Notes under the pieces: generated by a model
Told to the model about the DNA's origin: nothing
Database searches by the model: none
Seen by the model: the letters and a program-made list of their open reading frames with translations, nothing else
NCBI GenBank assembly: GCA_903870105.1
Contig: CAIQBQ010000108.1
Span: forward strand, 1 to 35,476
Direction of reading: 5' to 3'
DNA: 35,476 bases
DNA from: an uncultured Alphaproteobacteria bacterium
Lineage (GTDB): Bacteria; Pseudomonadota; Alphaproteobacteria; Rickettsiales; UBA1997
Program-made: the position numbers and the translations under genes
Shown here: piece by piece, positions 16,331 to 24,507 of the stretch
Numbering within the stretch: position 1 is the first letter of the stretch
Layout of the letters: each line of letters begins with the position of its first letter

Positions 16331-16336
16331 TTGACA
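16331..16336 (+). promoter_or_regulatory. Candidate -35 element for mraZ
   Basis: A consensus TTGACA lies 56 bases before the mraZ GTG. No good -10 is seen at 16-18 nt spacing, so the assignment is tentative. The downstream side of any such promoter would lie inside the repeat array at 16337-16391. Confidence 0.4.
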
Positions 16337-16391
16337 TCCCATTTTACCTCCACAAATTTCCGTACTTTCCCAAATATTTCCTAAATATCCC
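16337..16391 (-). promoter_or_regulatory. Phased repeat array: likely MraZ operator
   Basis: Read on the minus strand, GG-starting repeats begin at 16391, 16381, 16371, 16361, 16351 and 16340, so five are spaced exactly 10 bp apart and the sixth 11. The units are GGGATATTTA, GGAAATATTT, GGGAAAGTAC, GGAAATTTGT, GGAGGTAAAA and then GGGATG. MraZ is known to bind short G-rich direct repeats at about one helical turn in front of its own operon. The array ends one base before the mraZ start codon, so binding would block both transcription and translation start. It has six units, more than the usual three or four. Confidence 0.7.
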
Positions 16392-16841
16392 GTGGCTTTA
16401 TTTCTCTCAACCTTCACAAACAAAATCGACGCCAAGGGTAGGGTATCAGTGCCTGTACAGTTTCGCGCTTCTTTGGTGAATGAGAGCTTTTCGGGGATGG
16501 TGGTTTATGAGTCTTTCATCAATGACTGTGTTGAAGGCTGCGATATTGAGCGCATCAAAAAACTTTCTGAATCAATTGATAATTTAGATCCATTTTCTGA
16601 AGAGCGTGATGCCTTTGCTGCTGCGGTTTTGGGTGGCTCTGTTCAACTTTCTATTGATGGTGATGGCCGCGTAATTTTGCCGGAAAACCTGCTTAAAAAA
16701 CTGAAGATAAAATCAGAAATCACTTTTGTTGGTAAGGGCTCAACTTTTGAAATTTGGGAACCAAAGAAGTGTGAGTTGTACATGGCTCAAGCCATGAAAG
16801 ATGCGAAGACTAATCGCAAGTTATTGAAGGTTGCGAAATGA
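16392..16841 (+). CDS. mraZ: Transcriptional regulator MraZ
   Basis: 149 residues. First gene of the division/cell-wall (dcw) cluster; a ring-forming AbrB-fold regulator that represses its own operon. The two SpoVT/AbrB-like repeats show DAKGRVSVPVQFR (residues 13-25) and DGDGRVILPENL (near residue 92). It starts with GTG, which gives the standard MALFLSTFTNKID opening; no Shine-Dalgarno is visible directly upstream, where the operator array lies, so translation may be leaderless. It overlaps rsmH by 4 bp. Confidence 0.93.
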   Translation: MALFLSTFTNKIDAKGRVSVPVQFRASLVNESFSGMVVYESFINDCVEGCDIERIKKLSESIDNLDPFSEERDAFAAAVLGGSVQLSIDGDGRVILPENLLKKLKIKSEITFVGKGSTFEIWEPKKCELYMAQAMKDAKTNRKLLKVAK

Positions 16842-17758
16842 GTCATCAGCCAGTTCTTCTCAAAGAGGTAATAGCAAACTTAAAACCGGAAAAAGATGGA
16901 ACATATCTTGATGGCACTTTTGGTGCTGGTGGTTACTCCCGCGCTATTCTTGAAGCAGTGCAGTGCAATTTATTTGCCATTGATCGTGACGAAAGTGCAA
17001 AAAAATTTGCTGAAAAATTAACAAAAAATTTTCCGGACCATTTTGTTTTTCTATCGGGAAAATTTTCTGAAAGTGAAAGGCTTCTAAATGAGCAAAATGC
17101 TCCTAAGCTAGATGGAATGGTCTTTGATATCGGTGTTTCTTCGATGCAACTTGATGACAGATCGCGCGGATTTTCTTTTGATTCTGAAGCAAAACTCGAC
17201 ATGCGCATGGATCAAAATTCTTTTCCGAGTGCTTTTGAAGTAGTTAACGAATCTAGTGAGAAAGAGCTTGCGCAGATCATTAAAGAATTTGGCGACGAGC
17301 CAAAAGCGCGTCAGATTGCGAAAAAAATTATCGCCGCGCGCGCGGTAAAACCAATTACTACTTGCCAGGATTTGGCGCAAATAGTTCGCTCACTTTATTA
17401 CGGTTATTCGAAGACTGATCCATCAACTAGAACTTTTCAGGCTCTAAGAATTTTTGTTAATCAAGAGCTAGAAGAACTCAAGGCCGCACTGGCTTCATCG
17501 CTTACTTTACTTAAAAAAGGCGGACGTCTTGTCGTCGTTTCTTTTCACTCACTCGAAGACTCAATAGTCAAAAATTTTCTTAAAGAAGAGTCGGGTTTAA
17601 GCCAAACATTTTCGCGCTATCAGCCGATTTCAGAGCAGCAAAATTCGTCCAAAAATTTTCATGTATTAACTAAGTCAGCAATTTCTCCGACAGCGGAAGA
17701 AATTGCTGCAAATCCGCGCGCGCGTTCTGCCAAGATGCGTGTGGCGGTAAGAATTTAA
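16838..17758 (+). CDS. rsmH: 16S rRNA m4C1402 methyltransferase RsmH (MraW)
   Basis: 306-residue SAM-dependent enzyme that N4-methylates C1402 in the ribosomal decoding centre. It starts HQPVLLKEVIANLKP and has the SAM loop DGTFGAGGYSRAIL (residues 25-38). It carries MVFDIGVSSMQLDDRSRGFSF near residue 93, and ends with the SFHSLEDSIVKNFL block and the NPRARSAKMRVA tail. The ATGA overlap with mraZ and two-base gap to ftsL show one operon. Confidence 0.96.
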   Translation: MSHQPVLLKEVIANLKPEKDGTYLDGTFGAGGYSRAILEAVQCNLFAIDRDESAKKFAEKLTKNFPDHFVFLSGKFSESERLLNEQNAPKLDGMVFDIGVSSMQLDDRSRGFSFDSEAKLDMRMDQNSFPSAFEVVNESSEKELAQIIKEFGDEPKARQIAKKIIAARAVKPITTCQDLAQIVRSLYYGYSKTDPSTRTFQALRIFVNQELEELKAALASSLTLLKKGGRLVVVSFHSLEDSIVKNFLKEESGLSQTFSRYQPISEQQNSSKNFHVLTKSAISPTAEEIAANPRARSAKMRVAVRI

Positions 17759-17760
17759 CA

Positions 17761-18132
17761 ATGAGCAATCAAAAATTTTACCTAACCAATTCAGCGTTAA
17801 TTTCTGGAATCATTCTCAGCATTATTTTGATGTTTGTGGTGCAGTTCAAAGTTGAATCTCTGCAAGATGAAATTGCTAAGGCTGAAAATGAAATCGCTTC
17901 TTACCAAGATCAAATTCAGTTTTTGGAAGTGGAGTGGGTTTATTTAACTAGGCCGGAAAGGTTGCGTACTCTAGCTACAAACTACTTACAAAATAACGGT
18001 TACGCCTTGGCCAGTCAGATTAAAAATGTTGATGATTTAGAAAAATATTACCTAGCGACTTACGAAAAAACTGAAGTAGACAAACTGGCTTTAGGCGATG
18101 AGAGTAAAGAAGCGCCAACGATTTCCTTTTAA
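17761..18132 (+). CDS. ftsL: Cell division protein FtsL
   Basis: 123 residues. Single-pass bitopic protein of the divisome that forms a complex with FtsB and FtsQ and signals to FtsW-FtsI. It has a short cytoplasmic N-terminus, one transmembrane helix (about residues 13-30), and a periplasmic coiled coil (KVESLQDEIAKAENEIASYQDQI), followed by the LEVEWVYLTRPERLRTLA motif typical of alphaproteobacterial FtsL. In most genomes ftsI follows; here the next gene is an amino acid permease. Confidence 0.85.
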   Translation: MSNQKFYLTNSALISGIILSIILMFVVQFKVESLQDEIAKAENEIASYQDQIQFLEVEWVYLTRPERLRTLATNYLQNNGYALASQIKNVDDLEKYYLATYEKTEVDKLALGDESKEAPTISF

Positions 18133-18215
18133 GAAATTCATTTAAATTTAGTCTCAATATCTATCGCCCAACTCGGCTGCGCGCCTTTTTGTTGGGTGCT
18201 CATTTATCGCTATTC

Positions 18216-19598
18216 ATGAATCTATTCCGTAAGAAAAATATTCACGATCTCCTCGAAGATAGTAAAAAAAATACCCTTAAAAAAACATTGAATGCCACTG
18301 ATCTTGTTATGATTGGTATTGGCGGAACTGTTGGCACTGGAATCTTCGTTGTTACCGGAATTGCCGCGGCAAAATATGCTGGGCCTGCAATTGCTATTTC
18401 TTATTTGATTGCTGCTTTGGCCTGTGTTTTTGCCGCTCTTGCTTACGCAGAACTGGCTTCAATGGTTCCTCTTGCTGGAAGTGCTTACACTTATTCCTAC
18501 GTTGCAATGGGAGAGTTTGTTGCTTGGATGGTCGGCTGGATTTTGATTTTGGAATATGAGGCGGCGGCTTCAACTGTTGCCTCGGGGTGGTCGGGATATG
18601 TCATAGGAATTCTGAAGTCTGCAGGGATTATTATTCCTGAGATGCTTACGAAAACTCCTGATGAAGGCGGACTAATTAACTTGCCGGCAGTGCTCATTAT
18701 TTTTTTCATCAGTGGAATGCTTTATCGCGGAATGAAACAGGGAATAACGCTGAATCGTTTTTTAGTCGGGATAAAATTGGTGGTAATTTTCATGTTTCTC
18801 ATGATCGCAACTCCACAAATCAAAACGGAAAATTTGGCAGACTTCATGCCCTTTGGAATCAATGGAATTATGATGGGGGCCGCTGTAGTTTTTTATGCTT
18901 ACATCGGTTTTGACTGCATTGCCACCGCTGCGGAGGAGTGTAAAAATCCTAAACGAGATTTGCCGATTGGAATTATCGCTTCGCTGTTTGTTTGCATGAT
19001 TCTCTACACCTCGGTTTCTTTAGTGCTTAACGGAATTTCTCATTATTCCAGTCTCAATAATGCCGAGCCAGTTGCTAAGGCATTACGTGAAAATGGAAGT
19101 GCCATCGGATCATCTTTGGTAGCAACAGGTGCTGTTGCTGGGATAACTTCGGTATTATTGATTTTAATCTACAGCCAATCACGAATTTTTTTCGTGATGT
19201 CGCGCGACCTCTTGCTTCCGGGTTTTTTAAGCAAGCTTCATCCCAAATTTAACACTCCGCATTATTCACTGATGTTAACCGCTTTCGTTGCTGCAACAAT
19301 CGCCGGCTTTCTTCCTCTTGAGCTTCTTGGCCGCTTAGTAAGTATCGGAGCTCTCTCCTCTTTTATGGTTGTAGCTATTGGCGTGATGACCTTAAGAGTT
19401 ACTGATCCGAATGCGCATCGATCATTCAAATGTCCGATGGTTAATATCACTGCTCCAATCGCGATTTTAAGCTGCGGCTATCTGCTTTATACTTTGCTTA
19501 TCCAAAGTGGATTTTGGTTCTTGATGTGGCTATCTCTTGGCTTTGTGGTGTATTTTTCTTACGGCTATCACAAATCTCCGCTAAGGAAAAAGAAGTAA
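18216..19598 (+). CDS. APC-superfamily amino acid permease
   Basis: About 460 residues with roughly twelve transmembrane segments. The first helix has the broken-helix substrate motif IGIGGTVGTGIFVVTG. YAELASMVPLAGSAYTYSYVAMGE is the classical cationic amino acid transporter (CAT/YfnA-like) signature. The later DCIATAAEECKNPKRDLPIGI is also family-typical. It likely imports amino acids by proton symport; the substrate is not decidable. I chose the ATG at 18216 (MNLFRKKN) over a TTG nine codons upstream. It stands where ftsI would be expected in the dcw cluster and converges on mscS. Confidence 0.88.
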   Translation: MNLFRKKNIHDLLEDSKKNTLKKTLNATDLVMIGIGGTVGTGIFVVTGIAAAKYAGPAIAISYLIAALACVFAALAYAELASMVPLAGSAYTYSYVAMGEFVAWMVGWILILEYEAAASTVASGWSGYVIGILKSAGIIIPEMLTKTPDEGGLINLPAVLIIFFISGMLYRGMKQGITLNRFLVGIKLVVIFMFLMIATPQIKTENLADFMPFGINGIMMGAAVVFYAYIGFDCIATAAEECKNPKRDLPIGIIASLFVCMILYTSVSLVLNGISHYSSLNNAEPVAKALRENGSAIGSSLVATGAVAGITSVLLILIYSQSRIFFVMSRDLLLPGFLSKLHPKFNTPHYSLMLTAFVAATIAGFLPLELLGRLVSIGALSSFMVVAIGVMTLRVTDPNAHRSFKCPMVNITAPIAILSCGYLLYTLLIQSGFWFLMWLSLGFVVYFSYGYHKSPLRKKK

Positions 19599-19682
19599 TT
19601 TGCTTTCAGTTTGAGAGGAGTTGAAGCCTCTAAAGTTTTATTCCCCAATTCTTGATTTACTTCGGATCGGCGGATCGATTTA

Positions 19683-20948
19683 TTAGAAAACTTTGTTGAC
19701 GATTTCGCGTTGTGGCACTGGAATTTTAATACCGTGTTCTTGGAACTTTTTCCAAATACCAATCATCACTTCACCCTTTGGCTTCATGCGCCCTTCAACA
19801 ATGTCGTTGATCCAAAAATAAAGAGTAATCTTGATGTCATGCTCGCCAAAATTAGTGACAGAGCATTCAATTTCTGGGTAGCTCAAGCAACGTTGATTTT
19901 CTTTGGCACTAGCAACCATAAGCTCGCAGGCTTGTTCCAAATCTGTGCCATGAGCAACGCCGAGAATGATTTCAATGCGGGCGCGATTGTTGGAATAAGT
20001 CCAGTTTGTTACTTTATTGATGATAAATTCCTCGTTTGGAATCATGATTTCTTTGCCATCCATCGTTTCGACTAAAGTGTAGCGGCCACCAAAATGTTTG
20101 ATCGTGCCGTAAATATTTCCGTTATCGAGCTCAACAATATCGCCGATTTCCACCGATTTTTCGAAAAGCAAAATAATGCCGCTGATAAAATTCGAGGCAA
20201 TTTTCTGCAAACCAAACCCAATTCCGACACCGACCGCACCGCCTATTACTGCAAGAGTTGTGAGGTCGACTCCAAAAGTTTTTAGCAAAACTATTAGAAC
20301 AATCGCGTAAATTGTGATGTCGATGATTTTGCCAATTATGCCTTTAGTGCTTGTCTTAATTGACTTGCTGCTATCGATGTAAGACTTGCTCTTGTGTCTG
20401 ATTAATCCCGAAATCCAGAAAAGGGTGATCAAAACAATGACGGCTTTGATGATCAAGTAAGCAGAAATTTTTACGCTACCTATTTTGAACGATAGCTCAT
20501 CGAGATAGAGAATTGATGGATCTAGCAGGTCAAAAATATTTAATAACAAAGCTGGCATCAAAAATAATCCAGCGACATTAGTGACTAAGCTGCTGCCAGA
20601 AGAAATACGTAAAAAGCGTAAAAATAAAAATAGCGCGACTAGCTTTATTGTGACCAAAAAGACGATAATTTCTTTAAAAAATTTTCCGTAAATTGAAAAG
20701 CCAATAGCAAGGAAAAGCAATGAAAGCGCTGGATAAAGCATTGGTATCACGAATCGCGTGATTAAGCGATTTGCGCCTAAATCGCGTTGTAAATTTTTAC
20801 TAAGAATTTTGGCGAAGAAAAATTTCCGGCTAAATTTGTAGCAAAAATAGGCCAGAATGAAGCAAAAAATTAACGAGAGTGATTGCCAGTAGAAACTTGG
20901 ACTGGCAATGGTTTGTTCGATTACTTCGAATATTTTATCGTAGTTCAT
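19683..20948 (-). CDS. MscS-family mechanosensitive channel
   Basis: 421 residues. Four or five transmembrane segments occupy about the first 220 residues. The pore helix follows, with the glycine/alanine-rich pattern VIGGAVGVGIGFGLQKIASN, then the beta domain (KSVEIGDIVELDNG, IMIPNEEFIINKVTNWTYSN) and an alpha/beta C-terminus. Such channels open under membrane tension and release solutes at hypo-osmotic shock. The long N-terminal membrane part makes it a larger MscS relative, not the minimal E. coli form. It lies 63 bases downstream of icd on the same strand, with a palindrome between them. Confidence 0.92.
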   Translation of the reverse strand: MNYDKIFEVIEQTIASPSFYWQSLSLIFCFILAYFCYKFSRKFFFAKILSKNLQRDLGANRLITRFVIPMLYPALSLLFLAIGFSIYGKFFKEIIVFLVTIKLVALFLFLRFLRISSGSSLVTNVAGLFLMPALLLNIFDLLDPSILYLDELSFKIGSVKISAYLIIKAVIVLITLFWISGLIRHKSKSYIDSSKSIKTSTKGIIGKIIDITIYAIVLIVLLKTFGVDLTTLAVIGGAVGVGIGFGLQKIASNFISGIILLFEKSVEIGDIVELDNGNIYGTIKHFGGRYTLVETMDGKEIMIPNEEFIINKVTNWTYSNNRARIEIILGVAHGTDLEQACELMVASAKENQRCLSYPEIECSVTNFGEHDIKITLYFWINDIVEGRMKPKGEVMIGIWKKFQEHGIKIPVPQREIVNKVF

Positions 20949-20965
20949 TTTGTTTAAAATTTACC

Positions 20966-21007
20966 CTTCGACCCTCTCACTGCAAGGCTGCGCTGAGCTT
21001 GTCGAAG
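20966..21007. repeat. Imperfect palindrome between icd and mscS
   Basis: CTTCGAC at 20966-20972 and GTCGAAG at 21001-21007 are perfect 7-bp inverted repeats. Partial pairing continues inward (CTCA with TGAG). It fills most of the gap after the icd stop. Its reverse complement begins CTTCGACAAGCTCAGCGCAG, a widespread type of dispersed intergenic repeat. It shares the TCGAC/GCTCA theme with the repeats at 34976-35410 but is not the same element. Confidence 0.6.
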
Positions 21008-21011
21008 TATT

Positions 21012-22493
21012 TTACTCTCCTTGGCCTGAGGTGTATCCAGGCTTGCCGTCAAAGAGATACAAACCTTCATATTTAACGAAATCAAATTTTTTCTCGTTTA
21101 GAATCGAGAGCATTTCGATGATGTCTTGATGTGAAATTTTCTTAGTTGCGTCGATGATTTCGTTGCTTGATTTGCCAGTGATTCCCTTGCCGATAAAACG
21201 CAAAACAGTTAAGCCTTTTGAGTAGTTGGGCATCATGTATTGATCTAAAAGTGGCCATAGTAGAAGCCCTTTTGCGCTAATCATTTTTACTTCTAACTTT
21301 TCACTCTCCATTTGTTTTAGAACATCAAGCAAATCGGAGAATTCTTTTGGCCAATCGAGGAATAGATCGAAGCCGATTAGTGATTTTATCTCAAGCTGTT
21401 GGTTACTAACTGTCGGTTTGTTTTCAGCTTGCTTAGGGCTTACTACTAGCTCTGCCAAATGGCTTGGCTTTTTACCTAAATTCTCAATCACCGCAACGGT
21501 AAATTCTTTCGTGCCAACTTTCTTTTTACTGGTCACGGCATTGTAAATGTCGGCAGTGTGAGTGCCGTCCTCAATTGTTTTGTAGAGAGCATTTCTGATC
21601 TTAATCGCTACCTCATTTTGACCAAGGTGCACTAACATCATCACCGCGGCGTGAATCAAACCAGTTGGATTAGCGATATCTTGCCCAGCTATGTCTGGCG
21701 CGGATCCATGGATTGCTTCAAACATGGCATAATCTTTGCCGATATTTGCTGATCCGGCTAGGCCCACAGAACCAGAGGTTTCAGCGACTACATCAGAAAT
21801 AATATCGCCGTAAAGATTCATTGTTACAATCACGTCAAAAATTTCTGGCTTAGCGGCAAGGCGCGCCGTTCCTATGTCGATGATGTAGTGATCATTTTTA
21901 ATTTCGGGATATTCCTTCGCGATTTCGTCAAAAACTTTATGAAAAGTGCCGTCGGTCATTTTCATAATATTGTCCTTGGAAAAACAGCTGACCTTCTTGC
22001 GATTATTGGCGACGGCATATTCAAAAGCGTAACGAACAATTTTTTCACAACCCTCACGAGTTACCAGTTTTAAGCACTCGTAAGTTTGATCAGTTTGGCG
22101 ATATTCAATTCCAGCGTAGAGATCCTCTTCATTTTCACGGACGATAACCACATCCATCTTTGGGAATTTTGTAGTGATGAAGGGATGAAATGACGAGATA
22201 GGACGAACATTGGCGAAGAGTCCAAGTTTTTTGCGCAGAGTTACGTTGAGACTTTTGTAACCACCACCTTGCGGCGTGGTAATTGGTGCTTTTAGTAAAA
22301 CACGAGTGCTATTCAAATTCTCAAAAGCCGATGGCATCAAGCCAGAGTTGAAGCCTTTTTCATAAATATTTTTACCAACTTCGATGATGTTAATTTCGAT
22401 ATTTGAGCCAGCCTCACGCAAAATTTCTAAAGTGCTGTCCATGATTTCCGGACCAATGCCATCTCCGTAAGCAACTGTGATTTGTTTCGTCAT
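21012..22493 (-). CDS. icd: NADP-type isocitrate dehydrogenase, long form
   Basis: TCA-cycle enzyme converting isocitrate to 2-oxoglutarate. 493 residues. The catalytic IDH/IMDH domain covers residues 1 to about 335: it starts KQITVAYGDGIGPEI and contains VIVRENEEDLYAGIE, MNLYGDIISD and EAIHGSAPDIAGQDIANPTG. The remaining 150 residues form an extra C-terminal domain (SLIGFDLFLDWPKEF onward) that short IDHs lack; known long forms occur in Rickettsia and Thermus. NADP versus NAD preference is not decided here. It is divergent from the membrane-protein operon with 58 bp between start codons. Confidence 0.93.
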   Translation of the reverse strand: MTKQITVAYGDGIGPEIMDSTLEILREAGSNIEINIIEVGKNIYEKGFNSGLMPSAFENLNSTRVLLKAPITTPQGGGYKSLNVTLRKKLGLFANVRPISSFHPFITTKFPKMDVVIVRENEEDLYAGIEYRQTDQTYECLKLVTREGCEKIVRYAFEYAVANNRKKVSCFSKDNIMKMTDGTFHKVFDEIAKEYPEIKNDHYIIDIGTARLAAKPEIFDVIVTMNLYGDIISDVVAETSGSVGLAGSANIGKDYAMFEAIHGSAPDIAGQDIANPTGLIHAAVMMLVHLGQNEVAIKIRNALYKTIEDGTHTADIYNAVTSKKKVGTKEFTVAVIENLGKKPSHLAELVVSPKQAENKPTVSNQQLEIKSLIGFDLFLDWPKEFSDLLDVLKQMESEKLEVKMISAKGLLLWPLLDQYMMPNYSKGLTVLRFIGKGITGKSSNEIIDATKKISHQDIIEMLSILNEKKFDFVKYEGLYLFDGKPGYTSGQGE

Positions 22494-22551
22494 TTTAGAT
22501 TTTAATTTTAGGTTTCTGATTTGCCGATCTTTCTAAGCACAACATTCAATC

Positions 22552-24507
22552 ATGCAATTCGACGCACTAGAAATCCAAAAAATTATTGAAGAAAAACGCC
22601 TGATTTTTGGTAAAAAAATCGAAGAATTTTTGATGAAAAAATTAATCAGATTTTTTGCTTTTTGCGGCAAGGTTTTTGCGGCTAAACCCACCGCTTTACT
22701 TGGCTCGATAATCATCGTTGCAACAAGTATTTTAGCCCAATCTTCTCGTGACTTAGGGCATGATTCTGCAACCTATCTAGAAATCGCCGAAAAGATGCTT
22801 GCTGGCGGTAGATATTATTACGATTTCTTCGAGTCTAATTTGCCGCTGAATTTTTTGCTGACGATGATTCCGGTTTTATTAGCTAAGTTTTTTGATTTTA
22901 ACCAAATCGCTAGCGCAGAAATTTTTTGGAATTTGCTTGGAATTCTATCAATTTATTCTTCGAATCGAATTCTTCTCCGATCACAATTTGCAAAGGATTC
23001 TGCTGTTTTAAATTTAATCATCCTGACTTTCGCTGCCGGATTTTTCTGGCGTGTTTTTACTCTGCAGTTCAATGAATTTGGCACCAAAACAACATACCTA
23101 CTTGCCGTTGTTCTTCCTTATATTTCTTATCATTTACTTGATGAAGCGAATCTCAAAAAATCTGATCAAATTTTAATCGGCATTTTAGCCGCATTGCTTT
23201 TTTGTCTTAAGCCACATTACGGGATTTTTGTCATCATTTTTGAGTTGGCAAAAATGCTCAAACTGCGCAGTTTTTTCTCTGTTTTTTGCTTAAGAAATTA
23301 CGTCACTTTGGCGCTGCTGATTTGTTATTTATCTACTCTTTTTCGATTTTTTCCTGACTACATCAACAATATTTCAAAGCTTGCTTCAGCCTATTACGGC
23401 AATTCTTATAATCTTACCCTTTACGTATTTACTCGCGATCTATTCCCGATTTTTTTGCTAATAATTCTCTGCTTCGATTTATTAAAAAAAGAAGAGATTA
23501 CGCGCCGTTTATTTTTATCAATCGGCGCTGCTGCTTTTTTAGTTTTGTTAGAATTAATCGGCGGACTTGATCAACGCTTTGTTTTCTATTCTTTGTCTTT
23601 GCCGCTGATTGCTTTGACGATTCTTTTTTTATGCAGAAATCATTTTGTTAATTGGCGTCGTGACGGATTTATTTTGGCTTCAATTTTATTGTTACCGCAA
23701 GCTGATCCAGAAAGTATTTTCTTCGTTTTAACAAATGTTTCGTGTTTTTGGATGATATTTCTTCCGATTGTTTGGAAGAAAATTAATAGCGTCGAAAAAC
23801 TTTGTTTTATTACTCTTGCGCCACTTACGTTTCTTTCATTACTCAACTCAGATCTGGCGGAAATCTCTCTGGCGATTTCAACAATTATTTTGGTTTTTAT
23901 TCTGTTTCTGGGTCAGAAATTTTATCAAAAGAAAGAACTGTCGCGACTATCTGCCTGCTCAGTTTTTTTGGTGTTATCTTATTTAATTAGCCTTCATATC
24001 GCATCAATTTTTGATCTAAAAACCTATTACGAATATCATAAATTCAGCTCACCAACTCATTTTACTTCAGAGATAGTTAAGGTGATTAAGCACTACAGCA
24101 AGAAAGATGAATCGGTTGTTTCTATCTCCCCAGGAATTCCAGGAACTTATCCAATGATTAGATATGCTGGTAAAAAAAATGAACTTCCCTTTTTGGAATA
24201 TGGATCTCTTTTTAAGCAAATTGGCGATAACAATAAAACTGATTCAGAACAGCTAATATCTAGGCTGAAAGAGCAATTAAAATCTCCGAATAATAAATTA
24301 TTTTTTGTCGAAATATGGCGCCAGATGGATGAGACAGATGATAAAAAATGCTCAATTAATTTTCTCGAATATTATTTTCGCGATGCAGAATTCAAAAAAA
24401 TATTTTTAGAGAATTATGTTTTTCTTACTCGAATTACCGAGATAACTAAACTATCGAGAGGCCAAGAAGGAATTGATCGCGATGCGGAAGTTTACATTAG
24501 AAAATAA
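22552..24507 (+). CDS. Large polytopic membrane protein, paralogue 1 (possible GT-C glycosyltransferase)
   Basis: 651 residues with about ten to twelve hydrophobic segments and a soluble C-terminal domain of about 130 residues. After the first membrane helix it has GHDSATYLEIAEKMLAGGRY, then YDFFESNLPLNF, and later LKPHYGIF. This layout, an acidic loop after the first helix and a polytopic body, resembles lipid-linked-sugar glycosyltransferases of the GT39/GT83 (PMT/ArnT) kind, but I cannot assign an activity. A downstream ATG at 22633 (MKKLIRFF) would match the second copy better, because copy 2 lacks the first 27 residues. Tandem duplicate of the next gene, which it overlaps by 26 bp. Confidence 0.7.
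   Translation: MQFDALEIQKIIEEKRLIFGKKIEEFLMKKLIRFFAFCGKVFAAKPTALLGSIIIVATSILAQSSRDLGHDSATYLEIAEKMLAGGRYYYDFFESNLPLNFLLTMIPVLLAKFFDFNQIASAEIFWNLLGILSIYSSNRILLRSQFAKDSAVLNLIILTFAAGFFWRVFTLQFNEFGTKTTYLLAVVLPYISYHLLDEANLKKSDQILIGILAALLFCLKPHYGIFVIIFELAKMLKLRSFFSVFCLRNYVTLALLICYLSTLFRFFPDYINNISKLASAYYGNSYNLTLYVFTRDLFPIFLLIILCFDLLKKEEITRRLFLSIGAAAFLVLLELIGGLDQRFVFYSLSLPLIALTILFLCRNHFVNWRRDGFILASILLLPQADPESIFFVLTNVSCFWMIFLPIVWKKINSVEKLCFITLAPLTFLSLLNSDLAEISLAISTIILVFILFLGQKFYQKKELSRLSACSVFLVLSYLISLHIASIFDLKTYYEYHKFSSPTHFTSEIVKVIKHYSKKDESVVSISPGIPGTYPMIRYAGKKNELPFLEYGSLFKQIGDNNKTDSEQLISRLKEQLKSPNNKLFFVEIWRQMDETDDKKCSINFLEYYFRDAEFKKIFLENYVFLTRITEITKLSRGQEGIDRDAEVYIRK

Noticed and set aside
16233..16334. 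33-residue frame (MALKANVPVVRIILEKEKIK...) between trpB and mraZ
   Set aside because: No ribosome-binding site or family match; it ends inside the TTGACA element, so probably chance.
16133..16391. trp-type leader peptide or attenuator before trpB
   Set aside because: No run of Trp codons, no paired terminator/antiterminator hairpins on the minus strand.
19710..20075. Plus-strand frame of 121 codons
   Set aside because: Antisense to mscS; composition looks like reversed codons of that gene.
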